Positions 8,917-17,977 of a stretch of 64,000 nucleotides of DNA are shown here, in pieces. The stretch is from Formosa sp. Hel1_31_208. Its GTDB lineage: Bacteria > Bacteroidota > Bacteroidia > Flavobacteriales > Flavobacteriaceae. The DNA is taken from contig NZ_LT629733.1 in the NCBI RefSeq assembly GCF_900104785.1, positions 1,396,501 through 1,460,500 on the forward strand, written 5' to 3'. Under the pieces are notes generated by a model that saw only the letters and a list, made by a program, of their open reading frames with translations, did not search any database and was not told where the DNA came from. Position 1 is the stretch's first letter. The number at the start of each line of letters is the position of its first letter. The position numbers and the translations under genes were made by a program.

Positions 8917-11766
8917 TTATGCTTCCATATACATTTCAATTGGCGCACAAGTGCAAATTAAATTTCTGTCACCATAAGCATCGTCTACACGACGTACACT
9001 AGGCCAAAATTTATTATCTCTCACATAATCTAATGGAAATGCGGCTTGCTGACGAGTATATGGTAGCAACCATTCATCATCAGTAATCATACTAAGCGTA
9101 TGTGGTGCATTTTTGAGTATGTTATTATCATCTTCTTTTGAAATTCGTTCAATCTCATGTCTGATAGAAATCATGGCATCACAAAAACGATCCATTTCAT
9201 CTTTACTTTCACTTTCCGTTGGTTCAATCATCATTGTCCCTGCTACTGGGAAAGATACGGTAGGTGCATGAAACCCATAATCCATTAATCGTTTGGCGAT
9301 ATCTACAACTTCAATACCATGAGCTTTAAATGGACGACAATCAATGATCATCTCATGAGCTGCACGTCCACGTTCTCCTGAGTACAGTGTTTCGAAAGCA
9401 CCTTCTAAACGTTTTTTAATGTAATTGGCATTCAGAATTGCGACTTCCGTGGCGCGTTTTAATCCTGTAGCACCTAACATTTTGATGTAACCATAAGAGA
9501 TTAAACACGCTAATGAAGATCCGAAAGGAGCAGCAGAAATAGCGGTTATAGCTTGATCTCCTCCAGTTTTAATCAAGGGGTTGCTCGGTAGGAATGGTAC
9601 TAATTGTTTAGCGACGCAAATTGGTCCTACCCCTGGTCCGCCTCCTCCATGAGGAATTGCAAAGGTTTTGTGTAAGTTCAGGTGACATACATCAGCACCA
9701 ATATTTCCTGGATGCGTTAAACCAACTTGAGCATTCATATTGGCACCATCCATATACACTTGTCCGCCATTATCATGAATGATTTGTGTGATTTCTTTAA
9801 TTGCAGATTCATAGACACCATGAGTTGATGGATACGTCACCATTAAGGCAGATAAATTAGCGGCATGTAATTCTGCTTTCTCGCGTAAATCATCAACATC
9901 GATATTGCCTTCCTCGGTAGATTTAGTAACAACGACTTTCATTCCGGCCATAACTGCACTTGCAGGATTTGTTCCGTGTGCCGAAGATGGAATTATACAA
10001 ATATTTCTGTGGTGATCACCACGAGATTCGTGATAAGCTCTAATGACCATTAATCCAGCAAATTCTCCTTGCGCACCAGAATTTGGTTGCAACGAAGTGC
10101 CAGCAAACCCGGTAATTTCTGTCAGTTGATCTTCTAACTCTTTAAGGACGATTTGATAGCCTTGAGCTTGCGCAATTGGTACAAAAGGGTGAATATTGCC
10201 CCATTTAAACCAACTTAGCGGTAACATTTCAGAAGCAGCATTTAATTTCATGGTACAAGATCCCAAGGATATCATAGAATGGTTTAAGGCTAAATCTTTA
10301 CGCTCCAATAACTTAATGTAACGCATTAACTCTGTTTCAGAGTGGTGTGAATTAAAAATGGGCTCTTGTAAGAATGTGCTTTGGCGTTTTAAATTAGGGG
10401 TAATCACATTAGCTTCAGAAATAGTCTCAATTTCGGAGGTATTAGTGTTTATGCTTTTGGCAAATATGGAAACAATTGCATTTAAATCATCAACAGTCGT
10501 AGTCTCATTAAGTGATAATACCACTTCATTTTCGTTTGGATAAAAGAAGTTTATCTTATGGCTTTCGGCATCAATCTTTATGGCTTTAGCATCAGCTTGG
10601 ATATGCAAGGTGTCGAAGAATGATGTATTACTTTGTTGGAAACCTAATGTTTTAAGTGTGTTGGATAAGCTAACCGTTTTGTTATGTATGTCATTAGCAA
10701 TCTGCTCTAATCCTTTTGGACCATGATATACAGCATACATTCCAGCCATAACAGCGAGAAGCACTTGAGCAGTGCAGATATTTGAGGTTGCTTTATCTCT
10801 TTTAATATGCTGTTCTCGAGTTTGCAATGCCATACGCAATGCTCTATGGCCATTGGTATCTTTAGTAACACCGATAATACGGCCAGGAAGATCTCGTTTA
10901 TAGGCCTTCTTTGTTGCAAAATATGCAGCGTGTGGTCCGCCATACCCCATTGGGATACCAAAACGTTGAGTAGTTCCCACCACCACATCAGCACCAAATT
11001 TTCCTGGAGCCTCGAGTTTAACTAAGCTCATGATATCTGCAGCAACAGCTACTTTGATGTTAGAGGCATTAGCTTTTTCAATAAAGGACTTGATATCGGT
11101 CACCTGACCATATTTTCCTGGATATTGTAGAATGGCAGCAAAATACGATTCAGAGAAATCAAAGTCTTCTTCTTTACCGATAACGAGCTCAATACCTATT
11201 GGAGTCGCCCTCGTTTGTAATAATGATAAGGTTTGAGGAAGTATATTTTCAGAGACAAAAAATTTATTAATCCCAGCTTTTTTCTGGTCGCGTTCACGAA
11301 CAGCAAACAACAAGCTCATGGCTTCAGCTGCCGCAGTGCTTTCATCTAAAAGTGAAGCATTAGCGATTTCCATTCCTGTAAGATCAGTGATCATGGTTTG
11401 GAAATTTAGTAATGCTTCTAATCGTCCTTGAGCAATTTCAGCTTGATAAGGCGTGTAAGCTGTATACCACCCTGGGTTTTCTAAAATATTACGCTGAATC
11501 ACCGCAGGTAAAATGGTTGGGTGATAACCTAAGCCGATATAAGTTTTAAAAACTTTATTCTTTTTAGATAACTCATAAATATGTAGCAAATATTCATGTT
11601 CGCTCATTGGTGCCTCCAGATCAAGATCTGAATCTAAACGAATTCCATTCGGGATAGTTTCATGGATCAATTGCTCCATTGAATCTACACCAATTGTATC
11701 TAACATTTGCTTTTGATCCGCTGCTCTCGGACCAATATGACGTAGTGAAAAATCTGCTGTATTCAT
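8917..11766 (-). CDS. gcvP: Glycine dehydrogenase (decarboxylating), P protein
   Basis: 949-residue single-chain P protein of the glycine cleavage system: PLP-dependent decarboxylation of glycine and transfer of the aminomethyl group to the lipoyl H protein. Both homologous halves are present. The PLP lysine is K700 in [18 protein letters not shown], and the glycine-rich loop follows it. The length is typical of the fused bacterial type (about 950). It is monocistronic here, with its own terminator and a divergent neighbour upstream. gcvT and gcvH are not in the window. Confidence 0.96.
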   Translation of the reverse strand: MNTADFSLRHIGPRAADQKQMLDTIGVDSMEQLIHETIPNGIRLDSDLDLEAPMSEHEYLLHIYELSKKNKVFKTYIGLGYHPTILPAVIQRNILENPGWYTAYTPYQAEIAQGRLEALLNFQTMITDLTGMEIANASLLDESTAAAEAMSLLFAVRERDQKKAGINKFFVSENILPQTLSLLQTRATPIGIELVIGKEEDFDFSESYFAAILQYPGKYGQVTDIKSFIEKANASNIKVAVAADIMSLVKLEAPGKFGADVVVGTTQRFGIPMGYGGPHAAYFATKKAYKRDLPGRIIGVTKDTNGHRALRMALQTREQHIKRDKATSNICTAQVLLAVMAGMYAVYHGPKGLEQIANDIHNKTVSLSNTLKTLGFQQSNTSFFDTLHIQADAKAIKIDAESHKINFFYPNENEVVLSLNETTTVDDLNAIVSIFAKSINTNTSEIETISEANVITPNLKRQSTFLQEPIFNSHHSETELMRYIKLLERKDLALNHSMISLGSCTMKLNAASEMLPLSWFKWGNIHPFVPIAQAQGYQIVLKELEDQLTEITGFAGTSLQPNSGAQGEFAGLMVIRAYHESRGDHHRNICIIPSSAHGTNPASAVMAGMKVVVTKSTEEGNIDVDDLREKAELHAANLSALMVTYPSTHGVYESAIKEITQIIHDNGGQVYMDGANMNAQVGLTHPGNIGADVCHLNLHKTFAIPHGGGGPGVGPICVAKQLVPFLPSNPLIKTGGDQAITAISAAPFGSSLACLISYGYIKMLGATGLKRATEVAILNANYIKKRLEGAFETLYSGERGRAAHEMIIDCRPFKAHGIEVVDIAKRLMDYGFHAPTVSFPVAGTMMIEPTESESKDEMDRFCDAMISIRHEIERISKEDDNNILKNAPHTLSMITDDEWLLPYTRQQAAFPLDYVRDNKFWPSVRRVDDAYGDRNLICTCAPIEMYMEA

Positions 11767-11795
11767 TAAAATATTTGAGTTGAAAATTATTTGTG

Positions 11796-11803
11796 CAAAA
11801 TTA
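11796..11803 (-). promoter_or_regulatory. -7 promoter element of gcvP
   Basis: Read on the minus strand this is TAATTTTG, matching TAnnTTTG, and it ends 29 bases before the gcvP ATG. No TTG at a normal -33 distance was found. It is back to back with the promoter of the membrane protein at 11890. Confidence 0.45.
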
Positions 11804-11857
11804 AGGAATTATTGACCTTAAAATGTTAACGAAAATGAAACTTTTCAACCATTTGAA

Positions 11858-11885
11858 TTGGTTATTAACAGTTTGCCTATTTTTG
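11858..11885 (+). promoter_or_regulatory. Canonical promoter with -7 element 4 bases before ATG
   Basis: TTG at 11858-11860, a 17-base spacer, then TATTTTTG at 11878-11885. This is a full match to the flavobacterial consensus. The ATG of the next gene is at 11890, so transcription should begin at or beside the start codon. Confidence 0.65.
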
Positions 11886-11889
11886 TATA

Positions 11890-12723
11890 ATGCGTGCGCT
11901 TAAAACAGTTTTGGATTTTTATATCAATAGCAGTATTCACGTGGCTTTAGCAGTCTATGCATTGTCATGGATTACCTTGTTACAATTTGATATAGATTAC
12001 GATAAAAATGTACTTTATTTCAGTTTCTTTGCCTCTATTACAGGTTATAATTTTGTCAAGTTCTTCGGTCTGGCGAAATTTCACCATCGAAAATTGACAA
12101 ATATGCTGAAAAGTGTCCAGTTGGTATCTTTTATTTCTTTTATAGCAATGGCTTATTATTTGTTGCAATTACAAATGATTACAATCGTATATATTGCGGT
12201 GTTTGCCTTGGCAACTTTTTTATATGCAGTTCCGGTGCTGCCAAAACGACTATTTATAGATCAACAGAAAAACTTACGAAGTATTGGCGGATTAAAAATT
12301 TATATAATCGCTTTGGTTTGGACAGGTGTGACGGTAGTATTGCCACTCATTGATAATAATCATGACATCACAAAAGACGTATTTATAACCGGCATACAAC
12401 GATTTTTTATTGTGATTGTTTTAATGCTGCCTTTTGAAATTAGAGACTTAAATTTTGACAGTTTGAAGTTGTCAACTATACCGCAAAAGATAGGCGTTAA
12501 AGGTACAAAAGTAAGTGGTGTTGTACTCTTGCTAGCATCTTATATTCTCGAGTTTTTTAGAGTAGAAACCTATCCTTACGCACTTCTAAGTCATACATTA
12601 ATACTATTATTTTTGTGTGGATTTTTACTCTTATCGTTTAAACGACAGAGTAAATATTATACCGCATTTTGGGTGGAAAGTATACCTATTTGGTGGTTGA
12701 TTTTATTGCTGGTGCTTCTCTAG
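11890..12723 (+). CDS. UbiA-like integral membrane protein, function unknown
   Basis: 277 residues with about eight hydrophobic segments. The motif RDLNFD (D186, D190) followed by a polar loop and IGVKGTK looks like the second aspartate-rich motif of UbiA prenyltransferases, where it is followed by the conserved T-x-P-x-x-x-G pattern. The first UbiA motif (NDxxDxxxD) is not visible; the corresponding place reads TGYNFVKFFG. It may therefore be a divergent or non-catalytic UbiA relative. It is divergent from gcvP, and its last 21 bases overlap the convergent zinc-binding protein gene. The fold assignment is tentative. Confidence 0.6.
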   Translation: MRALKTVLDFYINSSIHVALAVYALSWITLLQFDIDYDKNVLYFSFFASITGYNFVKFFGLAKFHHRKLTNMLKSVQLVSFISFIAMAYYLLQLQMITIVYIAVFALATFLYAVPVLPKRLFIDQQKNLRSIGGLKIYIIALVWTGVTVVLPLIDNNHDITKDVFITGIQRFFIVIVLMLPFEIRDLNFDSLKLSTIPQKIGVKGTKVSGVVLLLASYILEFFRVETYPYALLSHTLILLFLCGFLLLSFKRQSKYYTAFWVESIPIWWLILLLVLL

Positions 12724-12957
12724 TTCTTTTGCGAAAGTAGTCTTGAGATTTTCTTTAGCAGAGGAATCCATAGCTGCCGCTTTGTTGGTCATCAACTTTG
12801 TAAGTTTCGTGTTTTTACTAGAGTACTTCCTACAGGCTTTGCAATAAATGAGATGTAAATTTAATTTTATTTTTTCCCAAAAAGAGGCTTCTTCATATTG
12901 TGATTTATCACAAACATGACTTGCTTTTTCACAAGAGATAAAAAGTTTCTTACTCAT
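12703..12957 (-). CDS. Small ZAS-type zinc-binding protein, candidate anti-sigma factor
   Basis: 84 residues from the ATG at 12957, two bases after the stop of the ECF sigma gene. A longer in-frame start at 12984 overlaps that gene and adds no conserved sequence. It contains H35-x3-C39-x2-C42 (LHLIYCKACRKY), the core of zinc-containing anti-sigma domains, plus C9, H14 and C16. No membrane segment is present, so it would act in the cytoplasm. Position after the sigma gene and the motif support anti-sigma function by inference. I recall homologues being labelled glycine dehydrogenase in databases, which nothing in the sequence supports. Confidence 0.72.
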   Translation of the reverse strand: MSKKLFISCEKASHVCDKSQYEEASFWEKIKLNLHLIYCKACRKYSSKNTKLTKLMTNKAAAMDSSAKENLKTTFAKELEKHQQ

Positions 12958-12959
12958 AA

Positions 12960-13532
12960 TTAAAACCAATTTTTTTCTAGACATCTCGCCATTGCTGTTC
13001 TAGCTCTATGGATAATTACCCATAAATTAGACGAAGTAATTCCTAATTCATTACAGATTGCTTCAGTCTCATAATTTAAAATGGTTTTCATTTCAAATAC
13101 TTGGGCTTGTTTTTTTGGGAGTTTATTCAAACACTTATCTATGGCATATCCAAGTTCGGTGTTTTCTAGATGGTCTTCAGCTGTTTTATCAAACGGATCT
13201 GCCACGCGTTCTTCTAGCCAATCACCATCATTTTCATCACCGCTGTAGGTCATTCTTACTTCGGCTTTACCTTTATTAGAGTTGATTTTACGATAATGAT
13301 CGATAATCTTTCGTTTCAAAATCGAAATGAGCCAAGTGCGTTCGCTTGCTTCACCTTTAAAATTTTTCATAGAGTTTAAACCTGCAACGAAAGTATCTTG
13401 TATAAGATCTTTAGCAATGTCACTATCACTCACACGAGTGATGGTATAATTAAAAAGATAATCAGAATACAGGTTAATCCACTGATTTGGATCTATGACG
13501 TGCTTTGGCATTACTTTTTCTAAACAATTCAT
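12960..13532 (-). CDS. ECF-type RNA polymerase sigma factor
   Basis: 190 residues with sigma region 2 (DLIQDTFVAGLNSMKNFKGE, then TWLISILKRKIIDHYRK) and a region 4 helix-turn-helix (YETEAICNELGITSSNLWVI then HRARTAMARCLE). There is no region 1 or 3, as in the extracytoplasmic-function class. The ATG at 13532 is annotated; an ATG at 13511 (MPKHVIDP) is also possible and would leave room for a leader, since a -7 element ends 2 bases before 13532. It is followed by a ZAS-type protein, probably its regulator. The signal it responds to is unknown. Confidence 0.88.
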   Translation of the reverse strand: MNCLEKVMPKHVIDPNQWINLYSDYLFNYTITRVSDSDIAKDLIQDTFVAGLNSMKNFKGEASERTWLISILKRKIIDHYRKINSNKGKAEVRMTYSGDENDGDWLEERVADPFDKTAEDHLENTELGYAIDKCLNKLPKKQAQVFEMKTILNYETEAICNELGITSSNLWVIIHRARTAMARCLEKNWF

Positions 13533-13534
13533 TT

Positions 13535-13567
13535 CAAAAATAAGTAATTATCCATTAATGTCGCAAT
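13535..13567 (-). promoter_or_regulatory. Promoter of sigma factor gene, inside end of epimerase gene
   Basis: On the minus strand: TTG (13567-13565), a 22-base spacer, TATTTTTG (13542-13535). The sigma gene ATG at 13532 is only 2 bases further on. The -33 part lies in the 3' end of the epimerase gene, so the sigma/anti-sigma pair may be transcribed both from this site and from upstream. Confidence 0.55.
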
Positions 13568-14457
13568 AAATCTGTAAGCGCATATTCTATTTTAGTAAAT
13601 CTAAATGTGAACCCATGATCGAGGAGACGTTTCGGAATTACATTTCGGCTTTTTAATACCAATTCAGCTTCCGTGCCTATTAGTTTTGCGCCAAATTTGA
13701 TAAGCCAATCAGGATGTGCTAATCCGAATGGGATACGCATGACTTGTCTAAAACTTTTCATTAAAGTTGTGTTGTTTGTTGGTTTCGGAACACTCAAATT
13801 GAAATGGCCTTCCAGTTGCTTATTTAGAATTAAAAACTCTACAGCTCTCGCAAAATCTAATTGATGAATCCAGCTTACCTTTTGTTGTCCTGAACCATTT
13901 TTTCCACCTAAACCAAATCTCACTAAATGTTTTAAAGGTTGGATTGCACCTCCGTTTTTACCCATAACAATTGATGTTCGAAGCACAATTTTTCTGGTTT
14001 TAGGGTTTGTGATCGAGTAGAAAGCCCTTTCCCATGATTTTGCAATATTCATAGAGAAGTCATTGCCTATTTCACCGTGTTCTTCTGTCATTTCATTATG
14101 CATTGAATGACGGTAAATGGTTGCAGTGGAAGAGTTGATCCAAAGTTGAGGTGGATGTTCACACAAATTAATCGCTAATCCTAAAACGTGAGTAGCATCT
14201 ATTCTAGAATCAAGAATGAGCTTTCTATTGCGGTCGTTATAACGGCAATCTACAGATTTACCTGTAAGATTAATGAGTACCTCTGTTTCTTCTAATATTT
14301 TGGCCCAATCACCTAAGTTCTTGGCGTCCCAATAGATATCATTATCTCGTTTTGGAACTCTTGTTAAAATATAGACCTTGTCACCTCTTTTTGAGAAGTA
14401 GGTTTCAAGAATTTGTCCGAGGAAGCCACTGCCTCCTGCTATGGTAATTGTTTTCAT
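13555..14457 (-). CDS. TIGR01777-type NAD(P)-binding epimerase-like protein
   Basis: 300-residue extended SDR protein. N-terminal GGSGFLGQILETYF binds the dinucleotide, and the C-terminal portion (MRIPFGLAHPDWLIKFGAKL then VIPKRLLDHGFTFRF) is the DUF1731 region of the TIGR01777 family (YfcH relatives). Substrate unknown. The ATG overlaps the stop of the DCC1-like gene in ATGA, so the two are translationally coupled. It is 22 bases before the sigma gene. Confidence 0.87.
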   Translation of the reverse strand: MKTITIAGGSGFLGQILETYFSKRGDKVYILTRVPKRDNDIYWDAKNLGDWAKILEETEVLINLTGKSVDCRYNDRNRKLILDSRIDATHVLGLAINLCEHPPQLWINSSTATIYRHSMHNEMTEEHGEIGNDFSMNIAKSWERAFYSITNPKTRKIVLRTSIVMGKNGGAIQPLKHLVRFGLGGKNGSGQQKVSWIHQLDFARAVEFLILNKQLEGHFNLSVPKPTNNTTLMKSFRQVMRIPFGLAHPDWLIKFGAKLIGTEAELVLKSRNVIPKRLLDHGFTFRFTKIEYALTDLLRH

Positions 14458-15281
14458 AAGTTAATGATTAAAAGGATGGCTAAAATTAATAGTCGGTATA
14501 GTACCCAAGTATAAGATAAATAGGTTGGGAGTGCTAGAAGTTTCACTCTTCTAAAATGTTCTAAAAACAGGATCAGAACGGTAATGCCAAACCAACAAAG
14601 GTTTAGGGTTTCTGAGATATTAAAAATTTGATTCAAGGCGAGTAATGGCATAAGCAATAAGCTACCTATAAGAGATACAGTCATCAAATTGCCAAGATAA
14701 TTCAATATGATTTTCGTGTTCAATTGAATCATAATAATACTTTGAAAAAGCAGCTGCCCTATAGCAATAGAACCTTCTCTAATTAATGACGAATGTGATA
14801 CTGCTGATAAGTTTTTAGAAAATGCGTCTAACGTAAACATTGTAGTTAAGACAGTGATAATAATATATGCGATTCGATAAGGCGTATTAAAGCTCGGGAC
14901 ACACTGAGAATCAGGATTTAGTGAAGATGCGCTTGGCATAATGACTTTTCTATTAAAAGAGATGAAACTGTAAAGCTTTTTTAATAGAAATTTTATAGGT
15001 TTTAATTGGCCTATATATTGCACCAATGGAAAGCGGTAACCGATAATTTTGAGCAGGCTATCGATGCCGTAGATGACCGTGTTATTTTGAGTATCTATAA
15101 GTGCTATTTCATTTGAAGCGCGGTTTAAATCAATGAATTTATGCGCATCAGTTGAGGTGTGGTTAAAAGTTTTACGACCATTATTATCGAGCATTCCTAT
15201 TTTGATGAAAGCTGAAGTGTAGACTTGACATAACGGACAGTCTTCATCATATAATAGCGTTTGGTGTTCTAAAGTTTTCAT
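14454..15281 (-). CDS. DCC1-like (DUF393) thiol-disulfide protein with membrane domain
   Basis: 275 residues. The N terminus carries the family motif as LLYDEDCPLC, with the CxxC pair at C15 and C18, in a thioredoxin-like domain of about 120 residues. The rest is hydrophobic with four or more likely membrane helices, so the domain is membrane tethered. Function of the DCC1-like family is not well defined; thiol chemistry is inferred from CxxC. An imperfect palindrome (15296-15321) lies 15 bases before the ATG and probably controls this gene and those after it. Confidence 0.8.
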   Translation of the reverse strand: MKTLEHQTLLYDEDCPLCQVYTSAFIKIGMLDNNGRKTFNHTSTDAHKFIDLNRASNEIALIDTQNNTVIYGIDSLLKIIGYRFPLVQYIGQLKPIKFLLKKLYSFISFNRKVIMPSASSLNPDSQCVPSFNTPYRIAYIIITVLTTMFTLDAFSKNLSAVSHSSLIREGSIAIGQLLFQSIIMIQLNTKIILNYLGNLMTVSLIGSLLLMPLLALNQIFNISETLNLCWFGITVLILFLEHFRRVKLLALPTYLSYTWVLYRLLILAILLIINL

Positions 15282-15295
15282 AATTTATTAGTTTT

Positions 15296-15321
15296 AAACT
15301 TTCAGAAATTATTGAAAGTTT
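15296..15321. promoter_or_regulatory. Imperfect palindromic operator before DCC1-like gene
   Basis: Half-sites AAACTTTCA (15296-15304) and TGAAAGTTT (15313-15321) with an AT-rich centre. The 26 bases differ at only two positions from the core of the perfect palindrome at 15864-15893. It is centred about 27 bases before the ATG of the DCC1-like gene. Probable binding site for the GbsR-type dimer encoded next door (inference). Confidence 0.65.
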
Positions 15322-15338
15322 TAGATAAAAAAATAAGT

Positions 15339-15842
15339 CTAGGTAATTAATTTTAATAGTGATTTTGTGATCCAGTTCTGTCTTTGATTCACGAGTTTAT
15401 TAATCATGGCATCTGCCGTTTCGGTTAAATCATGCAAGGCCTTAGTCTGTTTGATCAATTCTTTCGTTTTTTCAGTACCGTCATCTTTGATAGAAGAGAC
15501 GTCATTAAGTACTTTAATAACCGGCTGAATCTCTCTACGACTGCGTTCTTTAGCTATGATTCTCGCCAATTCTTGCACCTCTTTTTCAGTAGTGAAGAAT
15601 TCTCGCCTTTCACCAGGAATAAGTTCTTTGGTAACAATTCCCCAATCTATTAACTGACGCAGGTTCATACTTGTATTACCTCGTGAAATTTGAAGCTCCT
15701 TCATAATGGTATCCATTGATAAGGGTTCGGTAGAGATAAATAACAGGGCTTGAATTTGCGCCATAGCCTTATTAATTCCCCAAAGGGTTCCTAGACTTCC
15801 CCATGTACTGATAAATTTTATTTTGGCATCTTCGTAATTCAT
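15339..15842 (-). CDS. GbsR/MarR-type transcriptional regulator
   Basis: 167 residues, winged helix-turn-helix of the GbsR type. The N-terminal stretch FISTWGSLGTLWGINKAMAQ is characteristic, the recognition helix region is MDTIMKELQISRGNTSMNL, and the wing is VTKELIPGERREFF. The rest is helical and charged, consistent with a dimerisation region. Palindromes occur both upstream of its own start and upstream of the following gene, pointing to autoregulation and control of the DCC1-epimerase genes. Effector unknown. Confidence 0.87.
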   Translation of the reverse strand: MNYEDAKIKFISTWGSLGTLWGINKAMAQIQALLFISTEPLSMDTIMKELQISRGNTSMNLRQLIDWGIVTKELIPGERREFFTTEKEVQELARIIAKERSRREIQPVIKVLNDVSSIKDDGTEKTKELIKQTKALHDLTETADAMINKLVNQRQNWITKSLLKLIT

Positions 15843-15863
15843 ACCATAAATATATAAAATATT

Positions 15864-15893
15864 TTAAACTTTCAATAATTATTGAAAGTTTAA
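15864..15893. promoter_or_regulatory. Perfect 30-base palindromic operator before GbsR-type gene
   Basis: A perfect inverted repeat; the central 20 bases are CTTTCAATAATTATTGAAAG. It ends 21 bases before the regulator ATG. On the minus strand a TTG inside it is followed after 18 bases by TATATTTA, one mismatch from TAnnTTTG, so a bound protein would cover the -33 element and repress. Confidence 0.72.
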
Positions 15894-15897
15894 TTAT

Positions 15898-15925
15898 CAA
15901 AAAAACCAAAGATGATTCTTTGGTT
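15898..15925 (-). terminator. Intrinsic terminator of M3 peptidase gene
   Basis: 9-bp stem AACCAAAGA / TCTTTGGTT (15904-15912 with 15917-15925) and a TGAT loop; on the minus strand it is followed by a T tract. It lies 9 bases beyond the peptidase stop. Confidence 0.8.
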
Positions 15926-15934
15926 CTTTTTATT

Positions 15935-17977
15935 TTAAGTTTTTTCGATCAATCCAGCGCGCCGCAAAAGTGCCTCAGGTTGCGGTTCTTTTCCTCTGAA
16001 ACGCTTATATAAGGTCATTGGGTCTTCAATACCACCTTGCGACAGTACATGATCTTTAAATTTCTTGGCAACATCTTTATTGAAAACACCTTCCTCTAAG
16101 AAGTATTCAAAGGCATCGGCATCTAAAACTTCAGCCCATTTATAGCTATAATATCCAGAACTATAGCCTCCTTGAAATATATGAGAAAAGGATGTGCTCA
16201 TACAGTTTTCTGCGACATCCGGATATAATCTTGTGTCCTCAAACGCCTTTAATTCGTGTGTTTTTACATTGGTTATTCCGGTTGGATTTTGTCCGTGCCA
16301 TGACATATCTAGTAAGCCAAAACTAATCTGTCTTAAGGTTTGCATCCCTTCATGAAAGGTCGCAGAGGCTTTAATTTTTTCAATCAAATCCATAGGAATC
16401 ACTTCTTCCGTCTCATAGTGGGTTGCAAATAATTCTAAAGCTTCTTTTTCGTAACACCAATTCTCTAATACCTGACTTGGCAACTCTACAAAATCCCAGA
16501 AAACACTAGTTCCAGACATGCTTGGATAAGTAGTATTGGCTAACATGCCATGCAAGGCATGACCAAATTCATGAAACAAAGTGGTTACTTCATTAAAGGT
16601 AAGGAGTGAGGGCTTACTCTTCGTTGGTTTTGTGAAATTACAAACTATAGAAATGTGCGGACGATCATTCACATCATCTTTAATAAATTGAGGTTTGTAA
16701 ACAGTCATCCACGCACCATTACGCTTGCCTGGTCTTGGAAAGAAGTCGGCATAAAAAATAGATACCAAATTCCCTTTTAGATCTGTGACTTTATAAGTAA
16801 GTACATCTTCGTGATATTTGTCGATGTTGTCAATCTCTTCAAACTTTAGGTCGTATAATCTGCCTGCAATAGTGAAAACCCCATCAATCACATTTTCTAA
16901 TTTAAAATATGGCTTTAGTTGTTCATCATCGAGACTGAATAATTTTTGTTTTAGCTTTTCAGCATAATAGGCACCATCCCATTTTTGAAGGGCATCAATC
17001 CCATCCAATTCTTTTGCAAAGTCCTCAAGATTAGAAAATTCTTGTAATGCAGCAGATTTAGCTTTTTCTAAAAGATCATTTAAAAAGGTCTGGACGGTTT
17101 CAGGTGTTTTTGCCATACGCTCCTCTAATACGAAATGTGCATGAGTCTTATAACCTAATAAAATGGCACGTTCATGGCGTAACTTTGCAATTTGAAGGAC
17201 ATTTTCTTGGTTGTCAAGATCATCATCTTTAAAGGCCTTAGCACCAGCTGCTATAGCGAGTTTTTGTCGCAATTTACGGTTGTCGGCATAGGTCATAAAA
17301 GGAATATAACTTGGGTAATCTAATGTGATTAACCATCCTTTTTTGTCCTTGGATTCAGCTAATTGCTGAGCCGCTTCTTTAGCACCTTCAGGTAAACCAG
17401 CAAGGTCGTCTTCATTGGTGAGATGCATTTCAAAATTATTGGTCTCTGCTAAAATATTCTCTCCAAATTTAAGTTTCAACTGACTTAACTGTTTATCAAT
17501 TGCTCTCAACCTAATTTTTTTAGTTTCAGACAGATTTGCCCCATTTCTTGAGAAACTTTTATATTTTTTATCTAAAAGTGTTTCCTGTTCTGTTGTGAGG
17601 TCTATACTTTTTTTGGAATTATAAACTGCTTTTACCCGTTTGAATAGGTCTTCATTTAAGGTAATATCATTGCTAAATTCGGAAAGTAGCGGAGAGACCT
17701 CTTGCGCAATCTTTTGAATTTGATCGTTGGTTTCAGCACTATTGAGATTAAAAAATATGCTTGATAGTCGATCCAGTTCTTCACCAGAGAAATCTAAGGT
17801 CTCTATTGTATTTTGAAACGTTGGCGCTTCTGGATTAGCAGTTATCATATCAATTTCTGCTCTTGCTTTTTCTATAGCTTTTAAAAATGCTGGAAGATAA
17901 TCGTCATTTTTAATCTTCGAAAAAGGCGCAGTATGATATGGGGTATTGAATTTTGAATTTAAAATCGTCATCGTCAT
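15935..17977 (-). CDS. M3 family oligopeptidase (Dcp-like)
   Basis: 680-residue zinc metallopeptidase of the thimet oligopeptidase family. The HEXXH motif is in TLFHEFGHALHGML with the third ligand glutamate expected in ENWCYEKEAL. The length agrees with peptidyl-dipeptidase Dcp/oligopeptidase A (about 680). There is no signal peptide, so it degrades short peptides in the cytoplasm. ATGs at 17977 and 17971 are both possible starts; they differ by two residues. It has its own terminator. Confidence 0.9.
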   Translation of the reverse strand: MTMTILNSKFNTPYHTAPFSKIKNDDYLPAFLKAIEKARAEIDMITANPEAPTFQNTIETLDFSGEELDRLSSIFFNLNSAETNDQIQKIAQEVSPLLSEFSNDITLNEDLFKRVKAVYNSKKSIDLTTEQETLLDKKYKSFSRNGANLSETKKIRLRAIDKQLSQLKLKFGENILAETNNFEMHLTNEDDLAGLPEGAKEAAQQLAESKDKKGWLITLDYPSYIPFMTYADNRKLRQKLAIAAGAKAFKDDDLDNQENVLQIAKLRHERAILLGYKTHAHFVLEERMAKTPETVQTFLNDLLEKAKSAALQEFSNLEDFAKELDGIDALQKWDGAYYAEKLKQKLFSLDDEQLKPYFKLENVIDGVFTIAGRLYDLKFEEIDNIDKYHEDVLTYKVTDLKGNLVSIFYADFFPRPGKRNGAWMTVYKPQFIKDDVNDRPHISIVCNFTKPTKSKPSLLTFNEVTTLFHEFGHALHGMLANTTYPSMSGTSVFWDFVELPSQVLENWCYEKEALELFATHYETEEVIPMDLIEKIKASATFHEGMQTLRQISFGLLDMSWHGQNPTGITNVKTHELKAFEDTRLYPDVAENCMSTSFSHIFQGGYSSGYYSYKWAEVLDADAFEYFLEEGVFNKDVAKKFKDHVLSQGGIEDPMTLYKRFRGKEPQPEALLRRAGLIEKT

